Shown here: piece after piece, positions 26,209-33,499 of the stretch
Numbering within the stretch: position 1 is the first letter of the stretch
How the letters are laid out: every line of letters begins with the position of its first letter
NCBI RefSeq assembly: GCF_009828775.2
Contig: NZ_WTSY02000016.1
Span: 1-47,379, forward strand
From: Erysipelothrix aquatica
GTDB taxonomy: Bacteria > Bacillota_I > Bacilli_A > Erysipelotrichales > Erysipelotrichaceae
Direction of reading: 5' to 3'
DNA: 47,379 nucleotides
The notes under the pieces: model-generated
Told to the model about the DNA's origin: nothing
Database searches by the model: none
What the model saw: only the letters and a program-made list of their open reading frames with translations
Position numbers and translations under genes: made by a program

Positions 26209-27201
26209 ATGAAACTCTTATGTTATGGGGTACGCCCAGTAGAAAAACCATTCTTTGAATCATTGAATGAAAAATTTGGTTATGACTTAGTACTAACTGA
26301 AGCAATGTTAAACGATGAATCTGTTCACCTTGCAGAAGGTTGTGATGCAGTTATGCTTCGTGGAAATTGCCCAGGAAATCGTAAAAACTTAGAAATCTAT
26401 AAGAACTATGGCGTTAAGTATGTCTTAACACGTACAGTTGGATACAACCATGTTGATTTAGAAGCAGCGAAAGAATTCGGATTGAAAGTTGCATATGTGC
26501 CTTTCTATTCACCCAATGCGATTGCTGAACTTGCATTAACCATGGCATTGACACTTGCACGCCATACATCGTATACAACAAATAACACGCAACAAGGAAA
26601 TTTCAAAATCGACGACTTTATGTTTAGTAAAGAAATCCGTAAATCAACAGTCGGAATCATCGGTCTTGGTAAAATTGGATTTACGGCAGCAACAATCTTC
26701 AAAGGGGTTGGCGCAAACGTAATCGGATATGATGTTGTGGAGAAAGATTACTTAGGTGATACATGTACACAAGTAGACCTTGAAACACTTCTTAAAGAAT
26801 CAGACATCATCTCAATGCATATGCCTTACTTCAAAGGTTCAAATGACGAATTCTTAAATGCAGCCTTAATTTCTAAAATGAAAGATGGTGTAATTTTAAT
26901 CAATACGTCACGTGGTGAACTCCAAGATATCGATGCAATTTTAGATGCTGTTGAATCAGGAAAAGTTCAAGCATTTGGTACAGATGTCCTCGCAAACGAA
27001 ACAGCTTACTTTAATAAAGATTTACGTGGAACTGAGGTTGATGCGCTGATGACACGTATCATGAACTTATACCCACGTGTACTTGTAACACCACATGTTG
27101 GATCATATACAGATGAAGCCGTTAGCAATATGGTGGAGTACTCATATGAAAACTTACAAGAGTTCATTAATACAGGAACATCAAAAAACGAATTAGCATA
27201 A
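26209..27201 (+). CDS. D-2-hydroxyacid dehydrogenase (D-lactate type)
   Basis: A 330-residue NAD-dependent enzyme that interconverts 2-oxo acids and D-2-hydroxy acids. It shows the Rossmann motif GIIGLGKIG with the NAD-binding Asp in VIGYD, the substrate Arg in INTSRGEL and the catalytic His in TPHVGSYTDEA. The N-terminal LRGNCPGN and VGYNHVD segments fit the D-lactate dehydrogenase or 2-hydroxyisocaproate branch. Exact substrate open. AAAGGAT lies before ATG. It is cotranscribed with the AEC carrier and ends at a terminator. Confidence 0.9.
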   Translation: MKLLCYGVRPVEKPFFESLNEKFGYDLVLTEAMLNDESVHLAEGCDAVMLRGNCPGNRKNLEIYKNYGVKYVLTRTVGYNHVDLEAAKEFGLKVAYVPFYSPNAIAELALTMALTLARHTSYTTNNTQQGNFKIDDFMFSKEIRKSTVGIIGLGKIGFTAATIFKGVGANVIGYDVVEKDYLGDTCTQVDLETLLKESDIISMHMPYFKGSNDEFLNAALISKMKDGVILINTSRGELQDIDAILDAVESGKVQAFGTDVLANETAYFNKDLRGTEVDALMTRIMNLYPRVLVTPHVGSYTDEAVSNMVEYSYENLQEFINTGTSKNELA

Positions 27202-27202
27202 T

Positions 27203-27228
27203 GAGAGGGCGCGAAAGCGCTCTTTTTA
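27203..27228 (+). terminator. Terminator after the dehydrogenase
   Basis: Stem GAGGGCGC/GCGCTC with a GAAA loop and T5 tail, directly after the stop codon. Confidence 0.75.
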
Positions 27229-27316
27229 TCGTATAAAAATTCATGTGAAATCTATGCGTAAAGCATAGAAATTAACGAAAAGATTGCCTACAATAGTTAT
27301 ATAAGGGGTGGTTACT

Positions 27317-27730
27317 ATGATTAAGTCTATAGATTATGATACAAATTCAGCACTACTAAATGTCCTACTTGATGAGCATAATGCCGCATTGTCCGTCTTT
27401 CCATCACAAAAATACGAAGCGCTCTCAAATGTCTATTCGATCGACAACGAATACATTGGTGGGATTACTGGAAAAATATTTTATCAGCGGCTTAAAATAA
27501 GCATGCTTGCAGTTAAGGAGGGCTACCGCGGCCAAGGGATCGGATCAAAATTAGTGAAATCAGCGATTGATTATGCGAAAGCCCATAACTGCAAATCGAT
27601 TACGGTATCAACACTGAACTTTCAAGGGCCTGAATTCTACGAAAAACTAGGGTTTACACAGTACGCGGTCCTCGAAAATGTTCCGGCCGTTGGAATCACA
27701 ACGCACTTCTACATTTTGTATCTCGATTAA
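27317..27730 (+). CDS. GNAT-family N-acetyltransferase
   Basis: A 137-residue acetyl-CoA-dependent acetyltransferase. The acetyl-CoA loop is YRGQGIGSKL in the middle of the protein and the C-terminal ALSUP motif FYEKLGF is clear. Substrate unknown. ATG at 27317 is chosen because AAGGGGTGG lies just upstream; a GTG within that site would give three more residues. It appears monocistronic, with a terminator overlapping the stop. Confidence 0.88.
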   Translation: MIKSIDYDTNSALLNVLLDEHNAALSVFPSQKYEALSNVYSIDNEYIGGITGKIFYQRLKISMLAVKEGYRGQGIGSKLVKSAIDYAKAHNCKSITVSTLNFQGPEFYEKLGFTQYAVLENVPAVGITTHFYILYLD

Positions 27731-27749
27731 ACTGCTGCGGCAGTTTTTT
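27730..27749 (+). terminator. Terminator after GNAT gene
   Basis: Stem AACTGC/GCAGTT with a 4-base loop and T-run. Confidence 0.8.
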
Positions 27750-27770
27750 CTATCATTCGCAAAGGTTCAC

Positions 27771-27799
27771 TTGACAATCAATAGTTGTGTTCATATACT
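27771..27799 (+). promoter_or_regulatory. Promoter of the purine permease
   Basis: Consensus -35 TTGACA (27771-27776), 17-base spacer, -10 TATACT (27794-27799). Confidence 0.8.
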
Positions 27800-27814
27800 G
27801 TAAGTGTATTAATT

Positions 27815-27890
27815 AGCCGAATTTAATACCCGAAATATGGTCGGGTAGTCTCTACCGATACACCGTAAATGTATCGACAATCGTGGTGAA
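27815..27890 (+). promoter_or_regulatory. Purine riboswitch, guanine type
   Basis: P2 is CCCGA (27829-27833) / TCGGG (27841-27845) with loop AATATGG. J2/3 ends TCTCTACC, P3 is GATAC/GTATC with loop ACCGTAAAT, and J3/1 is GACAAT. The loops pair as in the xpt aptamer. The base at the specificity position (74 in xpt) is C, which selects guanine or hypoxanthine rather than adenine. Positions 21 and 75 are a compensatory U-A instead of A-U. Confidence 0.92.
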
Positions 27891-27897
27891 AACTCTC

Positions 27898-27923
27898 AAG
27901 ATCGTTTTCTCCCGATCTTTTTT
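27898..27923 (+). terminator. Riboswitch expression-platform terminator
   Basis: Seven-base stem AAGATCG/CGATCTT with an 8-base loop and T6 tail, between the aptamer and the permease gene. Purine binding should favour this terminator. Confidence 0.85.
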
Positions 27924-27966
27924 ATTTGGTTTTTTAATCATTTGAGACGAAAGGGAGAAAGAATAA

Positions 27967-29328
27967 ATGGAAAAATTCTTTAAACTCAAAGACAATAATA
28001 CAACCGTAGGTACAGAAGTATTAGCAGGGATTACAACCTTCTTTACGATGGCCTACATTTTATTTGTAAACCCACAGATCTTATCCGAAGCTGGATTACC
28101 GATCAATGGTGTTTACATTGCAACAATCCTCGCAGCAATTACAGGGACCATGGTTATGGGGTTGTTTGCGAACGTGCCTTATGCACAAGCACCAGGTATG
28201 GGACTTAACGCGTTCTTCACCTACACTGTTGTTATCATTGGGGGGTTTACACCTTATGAAGCATTAGCGCTTGTGTTTGTATGTGGTGTCATTAATATCT
28301 TGATTACTGTCACTCGCATTCGGAAACATATCATTAAAGCGATTCCAGAAACATTGCAACAAGCAATCGGAGCTGGTATTGGATTGTTTATTGCCTATAT
28401 TGGTCTATTGAACATCAACTTTGTAAACTTCGGAGCAGGGGTTCCTGCATTATCGAATTTTAGTGACCCAAATATCTTGTTGGCATTAATTGGATTGGTC
28501 TTGATCCTTGTATTAATGCTTCGCAAAGTAAAGGGAGCGATGCTTATTGGAATTGTACTTACAACATTAATTGGTATCCCAATGGGCGTTGTTAATCTTG
28601 GCGGTGCAGCACAAACTGTGAGTTTTGGAGAAATCTTTACAGAGTTTGGAAGCATCTTTGGTAAAGCGTTGGGAAATGAAGGGATTGTCAGCCTCTTTAC
28701 AAACCATAGTTTAATGACAGTATTCCCGATTGTATTTGCATTTAGCTTAACGGATACTTTTGATACAATTGGTACTTTCATTGGTACGGGTCGCCGTTCA
28801 GGCATCTTTACTGCTGAAGATGAACGTGCGCTTGAAGAGGGGAAAGGTTTTTCTTCAAAAATGGATAAAGCGATGTTTGCAGATGCCATCGCAACATCAG
28901 TTGGAGCTATCTTTGGTACCTCAAATACGACAACTTTTGTCGAAAGTTCAGCTGGAATTGAAGCAGGTGGACGTACCGGGTTTACATCGGTCGTTACTGC
29001 AATCTGTTTTGGTCTCAGTATTTTCCTTGCACCTGTCGTTTCATTAATACCTGCAGCGGCGACTGCGCCTGCATTGATTGTTGTTGGGATCCTCATGAGT
29101 GCTTCCTTTGGTGATGTTCAATGGAGTGACTTTGAAACTGCAGTACCTGCATTCTTTACAGTTGTTATGACAGTACTTACATACAGTATTTCAAACGGTT
29201 TAGCCTTTGGATTTATGGCTTATATCATTGTTGAAGTAGCGAAAGGTCGTGCACGTAAAGTCCATCCAATTGTCTACATTTCAACCGCATTATTTATGAT
29301 GAACTTTATCCTTGAGGCATTAAAATAA
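27967..29328 (+). CDS. pbuG: NCS2/AzgA-type purine permease
   Basis: A 453-residue membrane transporter for hypoxanthine, guanine or adenine, AzgA-like branch. It begins FKLKDNNTTVGTEVLAGITTFFTMAYI and has APGMGLNAFF, AIGAGIGLFIAYIGL, the substrate-site DTFDTIGT, and GTSNTTTFVESSAGI EAGGRTG, all typical of PbuG. About 12-14 spans. AAAGGGAG lies before ATG. The upstream guanine-type riboswitch shows that cell purine level controls its expression. The amidohydrolase gene is convergent beyond a shared terminator. Confidence 0.94.
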   Translation: MEKFFKLKDNNTTVGTEVLAGITTFFTMAYILFVNPQILSEAGLPINGVYIATILAAITGTMVMGLFANVPYAQAPGMGLNAFFTYTVVIIGGFTPYEALALVFVCGVINILITVTRIRKHIIKAIPETLQQAIGAGIGLFIAYIGLLNINFVNFGAGVPALSNFSDPNILLALIGLVLILVLMLRKVKGAMLIGIVLTTLIGIPMGVVNLGGAAQTVSFGEIFTEFGSIFGKALGNEGIVSLFTNHSLMTVFPIVFAFSLTDTFDTIGTFIGTGRRSGIFTAEDERALEEGKGFSSKMDKAMFADAIATSVGAIFGTSNTTTFVESSAGIEAGGRTGFTSVVTAICFGLSIFLAPVVSLIPAAATAPALIVVGILMSASFGDVQWSDFETAVPAFFTVVMTVLTYSISNGLAFGFMAYIIVEVAKGRARKVHPIVYISTALFMMNFILEALK

Positions 29329-29377
29329 AATCCTATTACTTTTGTTGCTAACATGTCTTAATTCCTTATAAAAACAT

Positions 29378-29410
29378 AAACCTCTAATGGTGCCACATTA
29401 GAGGTTTTTT
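29378..29410. terminator. Bidirectional terminator
   Basis: Twelve-base stem AAACCTCTAATG/CATTAGAGGTTT with a 6-base loop and T-run, between the permease and the convergent amidohydrolase. Confidence 0.9.
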
Positions 29411-29463
29411 CTTGCCGATGTGACCACAAAAAAAGTATCCGTAGATACTCTTTTATACGACGA

Positions 29464-30678
29464 CTATTTTCTGAAATGTGGCGTCATAAATGCACCTTTG
29501 AACATCAAGACACGCTCTCGGGGAACACGTGCGATCGCATGTGCCGAAGATTCAGCCTTCACGAAGAGAATATTCGCACAGTCCCCAATTTTGGGCCAAA
29601 CTCTATCGCCAGAAGGCGTGAGCGGGGTTATTCCCTTGGTCACAAGTCCTAGTGATTGTGATAGTGATATTTCATCAGTCAAATTGAAACGTTCAGCTGC
29701 ACGACTTGCACGTTGGAGGAGATCACCCGTCCCAAAAGGGCTCCAATGATCGTTGATATTATCATTAATGACATGAACGCGGACGCCAGCCTTTTGAAGT
29801 GTTGGAATATGTGGTACAGACGTATCAATCGGAACCGTAGTGTTAATTGCGATGTCGAATGTAGCGAGACGTTGGGCAATCTTTGCAACCATGTCTAAAG
29901 AAACATCCCCTAACGCATAAGCATGACTAATTTGGACACGACCTTCTAATCCATACTTTTCAGTATAATCAACAATTCTCTCAATCTCGAAGATACCGAG
30001 AGTACCGTGGTCATGAAGGTGGATGTCAATCTCTTTGTGATATGTTTGCGCAAGCTCAAACAATACCGTCAAAGATGCGTCAATATCACGATCAATTGTG
30101 GCGGGGTCGAGACCACCGATTACATTAACACCGGGTTGTTGCATGGCGTGTGTTAACCATTTGTCATTTTCAGTTGCAAGTGTGCCGTGTTGTGGGAAAG
30201 CGACAAGTTCAAAGTCCATGCGATGTGCATTGCTTTCTAACACGTCACGAATGCACTGCAGATTTTTCAGTCCAACGACTGGATCAACATTAACATGTAC
30301 CCTTAGAAAAGTAGCGCCATAACTACTCACAAGATCAATCAATTCTTGTGCACGTTGTGGTGTATTCACTAAAAACGATTCTAAAAATCCTTCTTCTTCA
30401 TGAATTCGATCTGCGACAGTTTGCATCGGTACCACAGCTTGCCAAGGACCACCCAGATGGCCTTTATCCAAGTGGATGTGATTGTCGACAAGACTGGGAA
30501 TTGCGAGATACCCTTGGGCATCAAAAATTTCTGTAGCATTATCTGGCAATGTATCAGAAATAGTAACGATTTTTCCGTGCTCAATACCTAAGACACTAAG
30601 TTCTGTGTCAGTTTTATAGCCGAGGGAAGGATACTCAACATATCCCTTTTCCAATAAAACATTTTTAATCCATAACAT
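29464..30678 (-). CDS. Amidohydrolase, cytosine deaminase-like
   Basis: A 404-residue metal-dependent hydrolase of the amidohydrolase superfamily. It shows DNHIHLDK (HxH metal ligands), HLHDHG, the metal His in ISHAYALG, and INDNINDHWSPFG with the catalytic Asp; HLDK and the later motifs resemble cytosine deaminase and related ring deaminases. True substrate unknown. A GGAGTG site lies before ATG. The neighbouring purine permease fits a nitrogen base as substrate, but this is inference. The gene is transcribed alone. Confidence 0.85.
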   Translation of the reverse strand: MLWIKNVLLEKGYVEYPSLGYKTDTELSVLGIEHGKIVTISDTLPDNATEIFDAQGYLAIPSLVDNHIHLDKGHLGGPWQAVVPMQTVADRIHEEEGFLESFLVNTPQRAQELIDLVSSYGATFLRVHVNVDPVVGLKNLQCIRDVLESNAHRMDFELVAFPQHGTLATENDKWLTHAMQQPGVNVIGGLDPATIDRDIDASLTVLFELAQTYHKEIDIHLHDHGTLGIFEIERIVDYTEKYGLEGRVQISHAYALGDVSLDMVAKIAQRLATFDIAINTTVPIDTSVPHIPTLQKAGVRVHVINDNINDHWSPFGTGDLLQRASRAAERFNLTDEISLSQSLGLVTKGITPLTPSGDRVWPKIGDCANILFVKAESSAHAIARVPRERVLMFKGAFMTPHFRK

Positions 30679-30760
30679 CGTATCACTCCATTTCTAACTT
30701 ATATATATCATGTCACTGAATGAAAAGCATTATCCGAAGTAGTAAAAAAAATTCATACTT

Positions 30761-30789
30761 TTGAATTTTTAATGACAAAATCGTATTTT
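30761..30789 (+). promoter_or_regulatory. Promoter of gatZ
   Basis: -35 TTGAAT (30761-30766), 17-base spacer, -10 TATTTT (30784-30789), giving a leader of about 78 bases. Confidence 0.55.
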
Positions 30790-30873
30790 ATGTCGAAAAA
30801 TGCAACAACCCTATTATTTACCACAACATAGTGCAAATTGAACTGTGCTAAAATTAAAGTACGAGGTGAAAGT

Positions 30874-32175
30874 ATGAAAAAAAATCCATTGTTTTTATTA
30901 AGCAATAAACGCCCAGTTGGGGTTTATTCAGCATGTACTGCGAGCGATCTTGTACTTGAAGCTACATTAGAATTCGCAAAAGAACACAACTCATCAGTAG
31001 TTATTGAAGCAACAGCGAACCAAGTTAACCAATTTGGTGGTTATACAGGAATGAAACCTGCAGATTATCGTGAATTTGTTTACGGTTTGGCTGATAAAGT
31101 AGGTTATGATAAGTCACGTATTATTTTAGGTGGAGACCACTTAGGTCCGCTGACATGGACAGATTTAAACGAAGACGAAGCTATGAAAAATGCAGTCGAA
31201 CTTGTTTATGATTATGTACGTGCCGGTTTTACAAAAATCCATTTGGATACATCAATGCGTGTCGCTGATGACAGCACAACAGAGATGCTATCAAACGAAA
31301 CGATTGCACGTCGTTCAGCAATCATGGCTAAAGCATCACTAGAAGCGTATGATGAACTTTTAAAAGAAAACCCAGACGCAATCTTCCCAGCCTTCATTAT
31401 TGGTAGTGAAGTTCCAATCCCAGGGGGTGCGCAAGAAAAAGAAGAAACATTAGCAGTTACAAGTCCAGAAGACTTTAAAGAAACATACCGTGTCTTTAAA
31501 GAAACATTCACAGAATATGGTGTCGAAAAAGTATTTGATGCTGTAATCGGTATTGTTGTTCAACCTGGAGTTGAATTTGGTGACGAAGACCTTTTCCAAT
31601 ACAACCGTGAAAATGCGAAAGTTTTAACCGCAACATTACGTGATGAGTTTGATAACTTTGTATTTGAAGGTCACTCAACCGATTACCAAACACCAGAACA
31701 TTTACGTGAAATGGTTGAAGATGGAATCGCCATTCTCAAAGTTGGACCGGCATTGACCTTTGCGTTACGCGAAGCATTATTTGCCCTCTCACATATTGAA
31801 GATCAAATTACAACAGATCCTTCACGCTTTATTGATGTTCTTGAAGAAACAATGTTAGCAAGTCCTGGAAACTGGCAAAAACATTACCACGGAACGGATG
31901 CAGAACTTGCAATCAAACGTAAATATAGCTATTCCGACCGTGCACGTTACTACTTGCCAACACCTGAAGTGCAAGCTGCTATCAGTAAACTTGTTGCTAA
32001 TTTAGAAGCAACACCAATTCCAATGACATTATTATCACAATATATGCCTTACCAATACCGTCGTATCAAAGATGGTAAAGTATCCAATGATCCATTGTCA
32101 TTGATTAAAGACTATGTCAAACTTTACTTAGATGACTATCAGTTCGCAACGCATGTTGATGAATTAGAAGCATAA
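30874..32175 (+). CDS. gatZ: Tagatose-bisphosphate aldolase non-catalytic subunit (GatZ/KbaZ-like)
   Basis: A 433-residue GatZ/KbaZ-family protein, which stabilises and activates the catalytic GatY/KbaY aldolase that splits tagatose 1,6-bisphosphate. Seen: RPVGVYSACTASDLVLEA at the start, EATANQVNQFGGYTGM, LGGDHLGPLTW, HLDTSM, FEGHSTDYQT and KVGPALTFALREAL. ATG at 30874 follows GAGGTG; the longer frame lacks a site. No catalytic subunit gene is nearby, so the partner lies elsewhere or the protein acts alone. The AgaS/PTS locus 6 kb away could feed the same galactosamine-to-tagatose route. Confidence 0.88.
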   Translation: MKKNPLFLLSNKRPVGVYSACTASDLVLEATLEFAKEHNSSVVIEATANQVNQFGGYTGMKPADYREFVYGLADKVGYDKSRIILGGDHLGPLTWTDLNEDEAMKNAVELVYDYVRAGFTKIHLDTSMRVADDSTTEMLSNETIARRSAIMAKASLEAYDELLKENPDAIFPAFIIGSEVPIPGGAQEKEETLAVTSPEDFKETYRVFKETFTEYGVEKVFDAVIGIVVQPGVEFGDEDLFQYNRENAKVLTATLRDEFDNFVFEGHSTDYQTPEHLREMVEDGIAILKVGPALTFALREALFALSHIEDQITTDPSRFIDVLEETMLASPGNWQKHYHGTDAELAIKRKYSYSDRARYYLPTPEVQAAISKLVANLEATPIPMTLLSQYMPYQYRRIKDGKVSNDPLSLIKDYVKLYLDDYQFATHVDELEA

Positions 32176-32190
32176 TAGATTCTTAAAGTT

Positions 32191-32219
32191 AAAAAGACTT
32201 CCGCAAGGGAGTCTTTTTT
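32191..32219 (+). terminator. Terminator after gatZ
   Basis: Twelve-base stem from AAAAAGACT with GCAA loop and T-run; one G-T wobble. Confidence 0.85.
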
Positions 32220-32460
32220 ATGTGCAAAGTCTGGTTTTGGTTCCGTTTATAAACTTTTCGTTTGAATTATTTGGAAAATAATGATTTACGCTTACATCGC
32301 AAAAATATTGGTATTTATTACATATTAATGTTGTTTTGTGACATTTCATACATAAAATCCCTCAAATTGATATTATTTGCGTGCAATCGAAATTAAAAAC
32401 AAAAGGTTTATATATTAACAAAATATAAACAACGGCAATCGGAAGGGAACGGAAAGCGAC
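32220..32460 (+). promoter_or_regulatory. Upstream region of the WxL operon
   Basis: An AT-rich stretch without a gene. It ends with an inverted repeat GTTTATAT (32406-32413) / ATATAAAC (32423-32430), 30 bases before the first start codon, a possible operator. I see no fully convincing -35/-10 pair. Confidence 0.4.
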
Positions 32461-33486
32461 ATGAAGAAAAATAAAACAGTAGTAACATTTATCATAGCAT
32501 TAATGATTATGGTGGGAAATATAAGCACAGTCCGTGCAGATGCCTATGAGAAATTCTCAATTAATCCTATTATCCCTGATAATCAAATAAATCAAAATGT
32601 TGGCTACTTTGACCTTAAACTCGAACCAAACATGAAACAGACACTTGAACTCGAAGTCATCAATCAAGGGAACGAAACAATGGTTGCGACAGTATTACTC
32701 GCAGATGCGACTACAAACAATAATGCATCAAAACAATTTAGTACTATCAAGGAAGCAGATGCCTCACTGACAACACCGCTCACAAGCTTTACGAAAGTTC
32801 GCGAAGAATCAGTCGAAGTCGCCCCACACGCAACGGAAATTGTACACATCGATATAGATACAGACGGTGTTGACTTCGATGGTATTCGCTTGGGTGGGAT
32901 TACAGTTATCGCAGATACAGATTCTGATAAGAAAGAAACAGGAGCGCAAGGCGTAACATTAAATAATCGTGTTGCTTATACATTAGGTGTTCAGACCCGG
33001 ATGCATGACAGTACTGAAATGAGTAATCTCAATTACATTAAAACAGAGACTGAAGTAATAGATCTCAATGCACGTTTTGTCTCAGTAATCCAAAATGATC
33101 AACCAATTTTAATGAACGGTGTTACCTTGAATGGAACAATTCGTGATACAAAAACAGATAAAGTGGTAGCAAGTGTGAATAAGCAAAATGGTTCAATATC
33201 ACCCAATACCAACTTTAAAGTCGTATACACCAGTGAGCAACAAACAATCGAACCTGGTACGTATGCAATGGACTTAGAAATTAAGCATGAAACTTCTAGT
33301 TGGCATTTTAGCGATACGTTGGTGGTGTCAGAAGAAGCATCGGCCAATACAAACCAGAATGTCGTGAACTTTAACCAAAATTCGAATATGCTTACTTGGC
33401 TCTTACTAAGTATTATGGGAATCATGCTATTTATCATTATTCTATTAGTATGGAAGCGACGTAAGGATAAAAACAATCATATATAA
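32461..33486 (+). CDS. WxL-interacting protein (DUF916/DUF3324)
   Basis: A 341-residue cell-surface protein. Signal peptide (about 1-26, cut after VRA), DUF916 domain (about 28-150, with FDLKLEPNMKQTLELEV), DUF3324 domain (about 155-300, with LNARFVSVIQN), a membrane span (about 312-332) and a basic KRRKDKN tail. This family holds WxL proteins at the cell wall (CscA type). GGAAAG precedes ATG. It is followed 13 bases later by a large WxL protein gene, so the first two genes form an operon. Confidence 0.92.
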   Translation: MKKNKTVVTFIIALMIMVGNISTVRADAYEKFSINPIIPDNQINQNVGYFDLKLEPNMKQTLELEVINQGNETMVATVLLADATTNNNASKQFSTIKEADASLTTPLTSFTKVREESVEVAPHATEIVHIDIDTDGVDFDGIRLGGITVIADTDSDKKETGAQGVTLNNRVAYTLGVQTRMHDSTEMSNLNYIKTETEVIDLNARFVSVIQNDQPILMNGVTLNGTIRDTKTDKVVASVNKQNGSISPNTNFKVVYTSEQQTIEPGTYAMDLEIKHETSSWHFSDTLVVSEEASANTNQNVVNFNQNSNMLTWLLLSIMGIMLFIIILLVWKRRKDKNNHI

Positions 33487-33499
33487 AAGGAGATATATA

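Noticed and set aside
28395-29096. Long minus-strand frame of 233 codons within the purine permease gene
   Set aside because: It is fully antisense to a well recognised permease, has a Lys/Pro/Thr-rich low-complexity product without homology, and has no ribosome binding site.
32220-32460. Riboswitch upstream of the WxL operon
   Set aside because: Only one short inverted repeat is visible and no known aptamer motif or terminator is present.
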